The notes under the pieces: generated by a model
What the model saw: only the letters and a program-made list of their open reading frames with translations
Database searches by the model: none
Told to the model about the DNA's origin: nothing
Assembly: GCA_021773655.1 (NCBI GenBank)
Contig: JAJFJX010000091.1
Span: 1-12,049, forward strand
Source: Panacagrimonas sp.
GTDB taxonomy: Bacteria > Pseudomonadota > Gammaproteobacteria > Nevskiales > Nevskiaceae
DNA: 12,049 bases
Direction of reading: 5' to 3'
Translations under genes and position numbers: made by a program
In this document: in pieces, positions 6,552 to 12,049 of the stretch
Layout: every line of letters begins with the position of its first letter
Position numbering within the stretch: position 1 is the stretch's first letter

Positions 6552-8477
6552 ATGGCCAAGATCATCGGTATCGACCTCGGTACCACCAATTCCTGCGTCG
6601 CCGTCCTCGAAGGCGGCAAAGCCAAGATCATCGAAAACGCGGAAGGCGAGCGCACCACGCCGTCGATCGTCGCCTACACCGACGACGGTCAGGTCATCGC
6701 CGGCCGAAGCGCCAAGCGCCAGGCCGTGACCAATCCGCACAACACGCTTTACGCGGTCAAGCGCCTGATCGGGCGCCGCTTCGAAGACGGTGTGGTGCAG
6801 AAGGACATCGACATGGTGCCCTACAAGATCGTCAAGGCGCCCAACGGCGACGCCTGGGTGCAGGTCAAGGACAAGAAGATGGCGCCGCCGGAAATCTCCG
6901 CGCAGGTGCTGGCCAAGATGAAGAAGACCGCCGAAGACTATCTCGGCGAACCGGTCACCGAGGCGGTGATCACCGTCCCCGCCTACTTCAACGACAGCCA
7001 GCGCCAGGCGACCAAGGATGCCGGCCGCATCGCGGGTCTGGAAGTCAAGCGCATCATCAACGAGCCGACCGCCGCTGCGCTGGCGTTCGGCATGGACAAG
7101 GTCAAGGGTGACCGCAAGATCGCCGTGTACGACCTCGGCGGCGGCACCTTCGACGTGTCCATCATCGAGATCGCCGAAGTCGACGGCGAGCACCAGTTCG
7201 AGGTGCTGTCCACCAACGGCGACACCTTCCTGGGTGGCGAAGACTTCGACATGCGGGTGATCGACTACATCGCCTCCGAGTTCCAGAAGGAACAGGGCAT
7301 CGACCTGAAGAAGGATCCTCTCGCCCTGCAGCGCCTGAAAGAAGCCGCGGAGAAGGCCAAGATCGAGCTGTCCAGCACCACGCAGACCGACATCAACCTG
7401 CCGTACGTGACCGCCGATGCCTCGGGTCCGAAGCATCTGAACATGAAGCTGAGCCGGGCCAAGCTCGAGGCGCTGGTGGAAGACCTGATCCAGCGCACCA
7501 TCGGTCCCTGCCAGACCGCGCTCAAGGATGCCGGCCTGAAGGCCACCGAGATCAACGAGGTGATCCTGGTCGGCGGCCAGACCCGCATGCCCAAGGTGCA
7601 GGAGACGGTCAAGGCGCTGTTCGGCCGCGATCCGCGCCGCGACGTCAACCCCGACGAAGCGGTCGCCGCCGGCGCTGCAATCCAGGGCGCGGTGCTGGCC
7701 GGTGACGTCAAGGACGTCCTGTTGCTCGACGTCACCCCGCTGAGCCTGGGCATCGAGACCCTCGGCGGCAAGATGACCAAGCTGATCGAGAAGAACACGA
7801 CCATCCCGACGCGCAAGTCCGAGACCTTCACCACCGCCGAGGACAACCAGAGCGCGGTGACCATCCAGGTCTTCCAGGGTGAGCGCGAAGTCGCTTCGGC
7901 CAACAAGAAGCTCGGCCAGTTCAATCTGGAAGGGATCGTGCCGGCGCCGCGCGGCATGCCGCAGGTGGAAGTGACCTTCGACATCGACGCCAACGGCATC
8001 CTGCATGTCGGCGCCAAGGACAAGGCCACCGGCAAGGAGCAGAGCATCCGCATCACCGCCAACTCGGGCCTGACCGAGGACGAGATCAAGAACATGGTCA
8101 AGGATGCCGAGGTCCACGCCGAGGAGGATCGCCGCTTCAACGAACTGATCGGCGCACGCAACCAGGCCGATCAGTTGATCCACGGCGTCGAAAAGTCGCT
8201 CAAGGACCTGGCCGCCGAGGTGCAGGACGACGAGAAGAAAGCCATCGAAGAGGCAATTGCCGGCCTGCGCGAGGCCGCGAAGGGCTCGGACAAGGACCAG
8301 ATCGAAGCCCGGACCAAGACCCTGGCCGAAGCCTCGGCCAAGCTCGCCGAGCGCGCCTATGCAAAGAGCAGCGCGGGTGCCGAGGGCGGTGGTGGTGCGG
8401 CGCCCGAAGGGTCCAAGGAAAGCGACGATGTGGTGGACGCCGAGTTCACCGAGGTCAAGGACGACGACAAGAAGTAA
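6552..8477 (+). CDS. dnaK: Molecular chaperone DnaK (Hsp70)
   Basis: DnaK is the ATP-driven Hsp70 that binds exposed hydrophobic segments of client proteins, working with DnaJ and GrpE. It has 641 residues (E. coli 638). The nucleotide-binding domain shows GIDLGTTNSCVAV (6-18), the catalytic Lys70 in YAVKR, DLGGGTFDVSI (194-204) with the autophosphorylation residue Thr199, and VGGQTRMP (340-347). The interdomain linker VLLLDVTPLSLG starts at 389, in the same register as E. coli. A substrate-binding domain and helical lid follow, ending in DDVVDAEFTEVKDDDKK. A clear GGAG lies at 6539-6542, 9 nt before the ATG. It is the middle gene of grpE-dnaK-dnaJ. The Ala/Gly-rich stretch before the C-terminus (SAGAEGGGGAAPEG) is the usual disordered tail. 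No residue looks damaged. Confidence 0.99.
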   Translation: MAKIIGIDLGTTNSCVAVLEGGKAKIIENAEGERTTPSIVAYTDDGQVIAGRSAKRQAVTNPHNTLYAVKRLIGRRFEDGVVQKDIDMVPYKIVKAPNGDAWVQVKDKKMAPPEISAQVLAKMKKTAEDYLGEPVTEAVITVPAYFNDSQRQATKDAGRIAGLEVKRIINEPTAAALAFGMDKVKGDRKIAVYDLGGGTFDVSIIEIAEVDGEHQFEVLSTNGDTFLGGEDFDMRVIDYIASEFQKEQGIDLKKDPLALQRLKEAAEKAKIELSSTTQTDINLPYVTADASGPKHLNMKLSRAKLEALVEDLIQRTIGPCQTALKDAGLKATEINEVILVGGQTRMPKVQETVKALFGRDPRRDVNPDEAVAAGAAIQGAVLAGDVKDVLLLDVTPLSLGIETLGGKMTKLIEKNTTIPTRKSETFTTAEDNQSAVTIQVFQGEREVASANKKLGQFNLEGIVPAPRGMPQVEVTFDIDANGILHVGAKDKATGKEQSIRITANSGLTEDEIKNMVKDAEVHAEEDRRFNELIGARNQADQLIHGVEKSLKDLAAEVQDDEKKAIEEAIAGLREAAKGSDKDQIEARTKTLAEASAKLAERAYAKSSAGAEGGGGAAPEGSKESDDVVDAEFTEVKDDDKK

Positions 8478-8487
8478 CGCCGGAGAG

Positions 8488-8578
8488 TCGGGAATGGGGA
8501 TCGGGAGTGGGAAAACGTGATGGCGCTTCAGCACCTTTGCGGCTTGTACGATTTCCGGTCCTCGTCTCCCGATTCCCA
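8488..8578. repeat. REP-like inverted repeat between dnaK and dnaJ
   Basis: Two direct 13-nt units, TCGGGAATGGGGA (8488-8500) and TCGGGAGTGGGAA (8501-8513), match at 11 of 13 positions. The segment TGGGGATCGGGAG (8495-8507) pairs with CTCCCGATTCCCA (8566-8578) as a 13-bp stem with one G-U pair. Further in, GGAAAACG (8510-8517) faces CGATTTCC (8549-8556) with one mismatch. The whole forms a long hairpin filling nearly all of the 106-nt gap. GGGAATCGGG-type motifs recall intergenic repeats I associate with Xanthomonadaceae genomes (recollection, not a search). The right arm ends 5 nt before the dnaJ ATG. Confidence 0.7.
8490..8511 (+). promoter_or_regulatory. G-quadruplex motif downstream of dnaK
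   Basis: Four G-runs, GGG (8490-8492), GGGG (8496-8499), GGG (8503-8505) and GGG (8509-8511), are separated by 3-nt spacers AAT, ATC and AGT. This fits the G3-N(1-7) quadruplex pattern on the mRNA-sense strand, 12 nt after the dnaK stop. It uses the same bases as the left arm of the long hairpin, so the two folds would exclude each other. Formation in cells is an inference. Confidence 0.5.
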
Positions 8579-8583
8579 ATAAA

Positions 8584-9708
8584 ATGAGCAAACGCGACTA
8601 CTACGAGGTGCTCGGCGTCGCAAAGAACGCGTCCGACGATGACCTGAAGAAGGCCTACCGGCGCCTTGCGATGAAGCTGCACCCGGACCGCAATCCGGGT
8701 GACACCGCAGCAGAAGAACGCTTCAAGGAAGCCAGTGAAGCCTACGAGGTGCTGGCCGATCCGCAGCGCCGCTCGATCTATGATCGTCACGGGCACGAGG
8801 GCCTGGACCGCAGCGGCGGCGCCGGTGGCGGATTTGGCGCCGGCGGCTTCGCCGATATCTTCGGCGACGTGTTCTCCGACATCTTCGGGGGTGGTCGCGG
8901 CGGCGGGCCGCGGCGCGGCTCGGACCTGCGTTACTCGATGGAGCTGACGCTGGAGCAGGCGGCGACGGGTGCTGCGGAAACCATTCGCATCCCGAGCCAG
9001 GAAACCTGCGGCGAATGCTCGGGTCACGGCACCGCCAACGGCAAGCCGGCGCCCAAGTGTCCGACCTGCGCCGGCGCCGGCCAGGTGCGCGTGCAGCAGG
9101 GCTTCTTCGTGCTGCAGCAGAGTTGCCCGCATTGCCGCGGGCGCGGTACCCAGGTTTCCGACCCCTGTCGGCCTTGCCGTGGCGCGGGCCGGGTGCGCAA
9201 GGAAAAGACGCTGGAGGTGAAGATTCCTGCCGGCGTGGATACCGGTGACCGCATCCGCCTCAACGGCGAGGGCGAGCCCGGGGAGCGCGGTGCCACGCCG
9301 GGCGATCTGTACGTGCAGATCACCGTGCTGCCGCATGACTTCTTCGAACGTGACGGCACCGACCTGCATTGCGCCGTGACCATCGACATGGTCACCGCCG
9401 CGCTCGGCGGGGAGATGGAAGTCCCCACGCTCAACGGCAAGGCCCAGCTCAAGATCCCCGAAGGCACGCAGAACGGCAAGGTATTCCGCCTGCGCGGCAT
9501 GGGCCTGAAATCGGTACGCGGCGCTGCCACCGGCGACCTGCTGTGCGCGGTGGTGGTTGAGACGCCGGTCAAGCTGAACAGGCGGCAAAAGGAACTGCTG
9601 CGCGAGTTTGCCGACTCCCTCGCCGGCAGCGACGCCAGTCACAATCCCGAGTCGTCCTCGTGGCTGGACCGCGCCAGGAAGTTCATCGAAGAACACCTCA
9701 AGGCCTGA
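8584..9708 (+). CDS. dnaJ: Chaperone protein DnaJ (Hsp40)
   Basis: DnaJ delivers client proteins to DnaK and stimulates its ATPase. It has 374 residues (E. coli 376) and the full type I layout. The J domain (1-70) starts KRDYYEVLGV and has HPD at 33-35. A Gly/Phe-rich region runs from about 77 to 112. Four zinc-binding repeats follow: CGECSGHG (142-149), CPTCAGAG (159-166), CPHCRGRG (181-188) and CRPCRGAG (195-202), all cysteines present. The C-terminal peptide-binding domains follow. The start at 8584 is fixed by the J-domain N-terminus, yet the preceding 20 nt (pyrimidine-rich, then AATAAA) hold no Shine-Dalgarno; they are the right arm of the repeat. It is the last gene of the operon and convergent with nadC. 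Confidence 0.98.
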   Translation: MSKRDYYEVLGVAKNASDDDLKKAYRRLAMKLHPDRNPGDTAAEERFKEASEAYEVLADPQRRSIYDRHGHEGLDRSGGAGGGFGAGGFADIFGDVFSDIFGGGRGGGPRRGSDLRYSMELTLEQAATGAAETIRIPSQETCGECSGHGTANGKPAPKCPTCAGAGQVRVQQGFFVLQQSCPHCRGRGTQVSDPCRPCRGAGRVRKEKTLEVKIPAGVDTGDRIRLNGEGEPGERGATPGDLYVQITVLPHDFFERDGTDLHCAVTIDMVTAALGGEMEVPTLNGKAQLKIPEGTQNGKVFRLRGMGLKSVRGAATGDLLCAVVVETPVKLNRRQKELLREFADSLAGSDASHNPESSSWLDRARKFIEEHLKA

Positions 9709-9715
9709 GTGCTGG

Positions 9716-9755
9716 GCAGGCCGGATCGGCCCCGGCCCTGCGGTTCGCTCAGGGC
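9716..9755 (+). terminator. Overlapping hairpins after dnaJ
   Basis: GCAGGCCGG (9716-9724) pairs with CCGGCCCTGC (9732-9741) as a 9-bp stem with one bulged C and a 7-nt loop. An alternative 6-bp stem, GCCCTG (9735-9740) with CAGGGC (9750-9755), overlaps it. There is no T-run after either, so these are only candidate ends for the dnaJ transcript, or for nadC read the other way. The rest of the 115-bp dnaJ-nadC gap shows nothing recognisable. Confidence 0.4.
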
Positions 9756-9823
9756 AGCGTGCCTCCGGCGTCGGCGCGGGAACTGGCGAACGGCAATCGC
9801 GACCCAGACCGGCGCGCCCGGCT

Positions 9824-10666
9824 TCAGACCAGGCGCATTGACAGGTCGATGGCACGCACGTGCTTGGTCAGTCCGCCGATGGAAATGCGGTCGACGCCGG
9901 TCATGGCCAATGAGCGGATGCGTTCGAGGGTGGCGCCGCCGGAATATTCGATCAGGGTGCGTCCTCCACGGGCGCGATGGGCGCGGGTGCGCCGGACCGC
10001 TTCACCCAGGTCCTCAAGATTGAAGTCGTCGACCAGCAGCAGGTCCACATCGCAGGCCAGGGCGGTGTCGACTTCGGACAGCGACTCGGCCTCGGTCATC
10101 AGCGGTACCCCGGCATCGAGCGCACGCGCCTGCTCGATGGCTGCGGCGATCCCGCCGGCTGCCGCGATATGGTTTTCCTTGATCAGGATGCCGTCGTAGA
10201 GCCCGATGCGGTGATTGACGCCGCCGCCGCAGCGCACCGCGTATTTCTGGGCATTGCGCAGGCCGGGCAGCGTCTTGCGCGTATCGACGATCTGAGTGCC
10301 GGTGCCGGCAATGGCTTCGACGTGACGCGCGGTCTGTGTCGCGGTGGCGCAGAGCGTCTGCAGGAAGTTGAGCGCGCTGCGCTCGCCGCTGAGCAGGGCG
10401 CGGGCCGGGCCGAGGGCCTCGAACACCAGATCGCCGGGTGCCAGTCGATCACCCTCGTTGCAGGCCCAGGTCAACCGCACGCGCACGTCGATCTGGCGAA
10501 ACACTTCATCCACCCACGGACGACCGCAGATCACCGCTTCCTCACGAGCCACCACCCGGGCATGGGCCTGGTGCCCGGCGGCCACCAGTTGCGCGGTGAC
10601 GTCGCCGCTGCCCAGGTCCTCGGCCAGGGCCAGGGCGACGATCTGCGACAGCTCAGGTGGCAGCAT
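9824..10666 (-). CDS. nadC: Quinolinate phosphoribosyltransferase (decarboxylating)
   Basis: NadC converts quinolinate and PRPP to nicotinate mononucleotide, CO2 and PPi, where de novo synthesis enters the NAD pathway. It has 280 residues, normal for the family. The N-terminus LALAEDLGSGDVTAQLV, DTRKTLPGLRNAQKY (128-142), CGGGVNHRIGLYDGILIKEN (146-165) and the C-terminal GGLTKHVRAIDLSMRL are diagnostic. Glu192 and Asp213 match the active-site acids of the usual VEVE and LLDNF motifs. The next residue is Asp214 where Asn is common (LVDDF), and the VEVE motif is degenerate (TEAES); both look tolerable but are unusual. The ATG at 10664-10666 lies inside the end of argF (14-nt overlap) with no clear Shine-Dalgarno, suggesting translation coupled to argF. 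No other nad gene is adjacent. Confidence 0.95.
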   Translation of the reverse strand: MLPPELSQIVALALAEDLGSGDVTAQLVAAGHQAHARVVAREEAVICGRPWVDEVFRQIDVRVRLTWACNEGDRLAPGDLVFEALGPARALLSGERSALNFLQTLCATATQTARHVEAIAGTGTQIVDTRKTLPGLRNAQKYAVRCGGGVNHRIGLYDGILIKENHIAAAGGIAAAIEQARALDAGVPLMTEAESLSEVDTALACDVDLLLVDDFNLEDLGEAVRRTRAHRARGGRTLIEYSGGATLERIRSLAMTGVDRISIGGLTKHVRAIDLSMRLV

Positions 10667-11570
10667 CGTCGGGCAGCAGTTTCCAGAGGAATTCGAGCAG
10701 GGCCATCTGCGCCCACAGCCGGTTCTCGGCCTCGTCCCAGACCACCGACTGCGGCCCGTCGATGACTTCGGCCGTGACCTCTTCGCCGCGGTGGGCCGGC
10801 AGGCAGTGCAGGAACACGGCCTCGGGTCTGGCGCACTTCATCAGGGCGGTATCGACCCGATAGCCGGAAAAGGCTCGCAGACGGCGCTGGGTTTCCGCTT
10901 CCTGGCCCATGCTGGTCCAGGTGTCGGTGACCACCAGGTCGGCACCGTCGACGGCCTGCCTCGGCGTGGCGCACATCTGCACGCTGGATCTTCCGGCCGC
11001 GATCATCGCTGCATCCGGCTCGAAGCCCGACGGGCTGGCGATGCGCAGCGTGAAGCCGAACATCGCAGCGGCCTCGATCCAGGAGTGGCAGACATTGTTG
11101 CCGTCACCGATCCACGCCGCGACCTTGCCCGCGGGGTCGCCACGGTGTTCGAACCAGCATTGCAGGTCGGCCAGCAACTGACAGGGGTGGTGCAGTTCGG
11201 ACAGGCCGTTGATGACCGGCACCCGCGCGTGCTGCGCGAACGTCGCCTGGTCGGCCTGCGAGTCATTGCGGATCATCACCGCGTCGCACATGCGAGACAG
11301 CACGCGTGCGGTATCGCCCATCGGCTCGTCGCGGCCGATCTGGGTCGCCGCGGCCTGCAGGAACAGCGCGTGGCCGCCCAGGCGCGCCATGCCCGACTCG
11401 AAGCTCACCCGCGTGCGCGTCGAGTTCTTGGTGAACACCATCGCCAGGGTTCGGCCCACGAAGGGCCGGTGCGTGCGGTCATCCGCCGCGCGCAGAGCCA
11501 TTGCCCGTTGCACGACAGTGCGTGCCTCTGCGGCATCGAGATCCGATAATTTCAGAAAATGACGCGACAA
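10653..11570 (-). CDS. argF: Ornithine carbamoyltransferase
   Basis: The enzyme joins carbamoyl phosphate and ornithine to give citrulline in arginine synthesis. It has 305 residues, close to the shorter bacterial OTCases. Motifs are STRTR (50-54, carbamoyl-phosphate binding), MIR (99-101), HPCQLLAD (128-135), GDGNNV (155-160), TDTWTSMGQE (215-224) and HCLPAHRGEEV (255-265). HCLPAHR favours ornithine over N-acetylornithine carbamoyltransferase, which has HCLPVRRN in xanthomonads as I recall it. The start is a TTG at 11568-11570: SRHFLKLSDL follows directly, as in the family, and no in-frame ATG occurs before residue 24. A GGGAAG lies 8 nt upstream. It overlaps nadC by 14 nt at the 3' end. Its start lies just after the sodB terminator, leaving almost no room for a separate promoter. 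A catabolic ArcB role is possible but no arc genes are nearby. Confidence 0.93.
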   Translation of the reverse strand: MSRHFLKLSDLDAAEARTVVQRAMALRAADDRTHRPFVGRTLAMVFTKNSTRTRVSFESGMARLGGHALFLQAAATQIGRDEPMGDTARVLSRMCDAVMIRNDSQADQATFAQHARVPVINGLSELHHPCQLLADLQCWFEHRGDPAGKVAAWIGDGNNVCHSWIEAAAMFGFTLRIASPSGFEPDAAMIAAGRSSVQMCATPRQAVDGADLVVTDTWTSMGQEAETQRRLRAFSGYRVDTALMKCARPEAVFLHCLPAHRGEEVTAEVIDGPQSVVWDEAENRLWAQMALLEFLWKLLPDDAAT

Positions 11571-11578
11571 GTTTGCGG

Positions 11579-11584
11579 CTTCCC
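11579..11584 (-). promoter_or_regulatory. Ribosome-binding site of argF abutting a terminator
   Basis: On the minus strand GGGAAG lies 8 nt before the TTG start of argF. It begins immediately after the T-run of the sodB terminator (11585-11594). It supports the TTG start, for which no ATG alternative exists nearby. Confidence 0.5.
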
Positions 11585-11616
11585 AAAAAGTAAAGGGGCC
11601 GCCGTGAGGCGGCCCC
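11585..11616 (-). terminator. Intrinsic terminator of sodB
   Basis: Read on the minus strand, GGGGCCGCC, loop TCAC, GGCGGCCCC (11616 down to 11595) is a perfect 9-bp GC stem, followed by TTTACTTTTT (11594-11585). This is a textbook Rho-independent terminator, 32 nt after the sodB stop codon. On the plus strand the hairpin has no trailing T-run, so it acts in one direction. Confidence 0.9.
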
Positions 11617-11648
11617 GCATGACGGGCGCAGCGGATCGGTCGTGAGGC

Positions 11649-12049
11649 TCAGCCGAGATTCTTCTCGACGAACGCCCAGTTCACCAGCGACCAGAAGTGT
11701 TCGAGATAGGTCGGCCGCGCGTTGCGGTAGTCGATGTAGTAGGCGTGTTCCCAGACGTCGCAGGTCAGCAGGGGGGTCTGACCGCTGGTCAGCGGGTTTC
11801 CGGCGCCCTGAGTGCTGGTGATGGCCAGGGTGCCGTCGCTGTTCTTCACCAGCCAGGCCCAGCCGGAGCCGAAAGTGCCGATGGCGGCATCGGTGAACTG
11901 CTTCTTGAAGTCCTCGACACCGCCGAAGGCCTGGGTCAGGGCGGCGGCCAGATTCTGGCCGGGAGCGGCCTGCTGTGGCGTCAGGCAGTTCCAGAAGAAA
12001 GTGTGGTTCCACACCTGCGCGGCGTTGTTGAAAATCTTGCCGGAGCTCT
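11649..12049 (-). CDS. sodB: Iron superoxide dismutase, 5' end cut off by window edge
   Basis: SodB turns superoxide into oxygen and hydrogen peroxide in the cytosol. The frame runs in from the right edge and ends in TGA at 11649-11651; 132 residues are present, of about 193 in the family, so roughly the first 60 are missing. Visible are FNNAAQVWNHTFFWNCL with one metal-binding His, FGSGWAWLVKN, DVWEHAYYIDYRN with the metal ligands Asp and His, and the end HFWSLVNWAFVEKNLG. The Gln in AAQVWNH is the position that marks iron-type enzymes, against Mn enzymes which carry the Gln later in the chain. The first metal His lies in the missing part. The gene is followed by a strong terminator, then argF on the same strand. 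Iron-dependent control (Fur/RyhB-like) cannot be judged because the promoter is outside. Confidence 0.95.
   Translation of the reverse strand, partial: SSGKIFNNAAQVWNHTFFWNCLTPQQAAPGQNLAAALTQAFGGVEDFKKQFTDAAIGTFGSGWAWLVKNSDGTLAITSTQGAGNPLTSGQTPLLTCDVWEHAYYIDYRNARPTYLEHFWSLVNWAFVEKNLG

Noticed and set aside
6408..8591. A 727-codon open frame on the minus strand covering all of dnaK
   Set aside because: Long antisense frames opposite dnaK are a known effect of its codon usage in GC-rich genomes. The translation is low-complexity (His, Gly, Asp, Leu, Val-rich) and dnaK itself is unmistakable.
9704..9713. GAGTGCTGG after dnaJ as a CIRCE half-site
   Set aside because: It overlaps the dnaJ stop, only part of the half-site matches, and no TTAGCACTC partner lies nearby.
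8455..9855. A 466-codon minus-strand frame opposite dnaJ
   Set aside because: It mirrors the strongly biased dnaJ codons, has no recognisable family motif and overlaps the certain gene over its whole length.
10344..11549. A 401-codon plus-strand frame opposite argF and nadC
   Set aside because: It spans two certain genes on the other strand and shows only GC-driven composition.
1..12049. Search by eye for a mobile element, CRISPR array, tRNA/rRNA, phage or defence system
   Set aside because: Every long stretch is covered by conserved housekeeping genes, and no intergenic gap exceeds 300 bases. No transposase, repeat array or RNA gene was seen.

Overview
The window looks like ordinary core chromosome of a GC-rich gammaproteobacterium. 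The evidence is the HrcA-GrpE-DnaK-DnaJ heat-shock set, nadK next to recN, a FadE-type acyl-CoA dehydrogenase with the C-terminal DUF1974-like region, and an iron-type SodB. The hrcA/grpE/dnaK/dnaJ grouping with recN nearby recalls Xanthomonadales and relatives, and the G-rich repeat between dnaK and dnaJ recalls intergenic repeats of that group. However, the carbamoyltransferase reads as a true ornithine enzyme (HCLPAHR), not the acetylornithine form of Xanthomonas. The placement is therefore an inference to order level at best.

Layout, left to right. (1) On the minus strand, nadK is followed 9 nt later by recN, whose 3' end runs off the left edge. (2) Divergent from these, hrcA lies on the plus strand and is convergent with fadE on the minus strand; 57 bp of nested GC-rich hairpins separate them. 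(3) Divergent from fadE comes grpE-dnaK-dnaJ on the plus strand. It is preceded by a good candidate sigma-32 promoter, and a G-rich inverted repeat with a G-quadruplex motif lies between dnaK and dnaJ. (4) After hairpins, and convergent with dnaJ, lie argF and nadC on the minus strand (argF upstream, reading frames overlapping by 14 nt). (5) At the right edge is the 3' two-thirds of sodB on the minus strand, ending in a strong intrinsic terminator that abuts the argF ribosome-binding site.

How the genes work together. GrpE, DnaK and DnaJ form the Hsp70 chaperone cycle (exchange factor, ATPase, J-protein). HrcA is the heat-inactivated repressor of CIRCE-bearing chaperone operons, but I see no CIRCE element in this window, so its targets (classically groESL) probably lie elsewhere. 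NadC makes nicotinate mononucleotide and NadK makes NADP, so two NAD(P) genes bracket the region without sharing an operon. FadE starts fatty acid beta-oxidation, ArgF makes citrulline, RecN serves double-strand break repair and SodB removes superoxide.

I found no mobile element, CRISPR, RNA gene or exotic system. The most interesting points are regulatory: the fadE gene inverted between hrcA and grpE, the G4/hairpin element directly before a dnaJ start that lacks a Shine-Dalgarno, and an argF leader that starts inside the sodB terminator.
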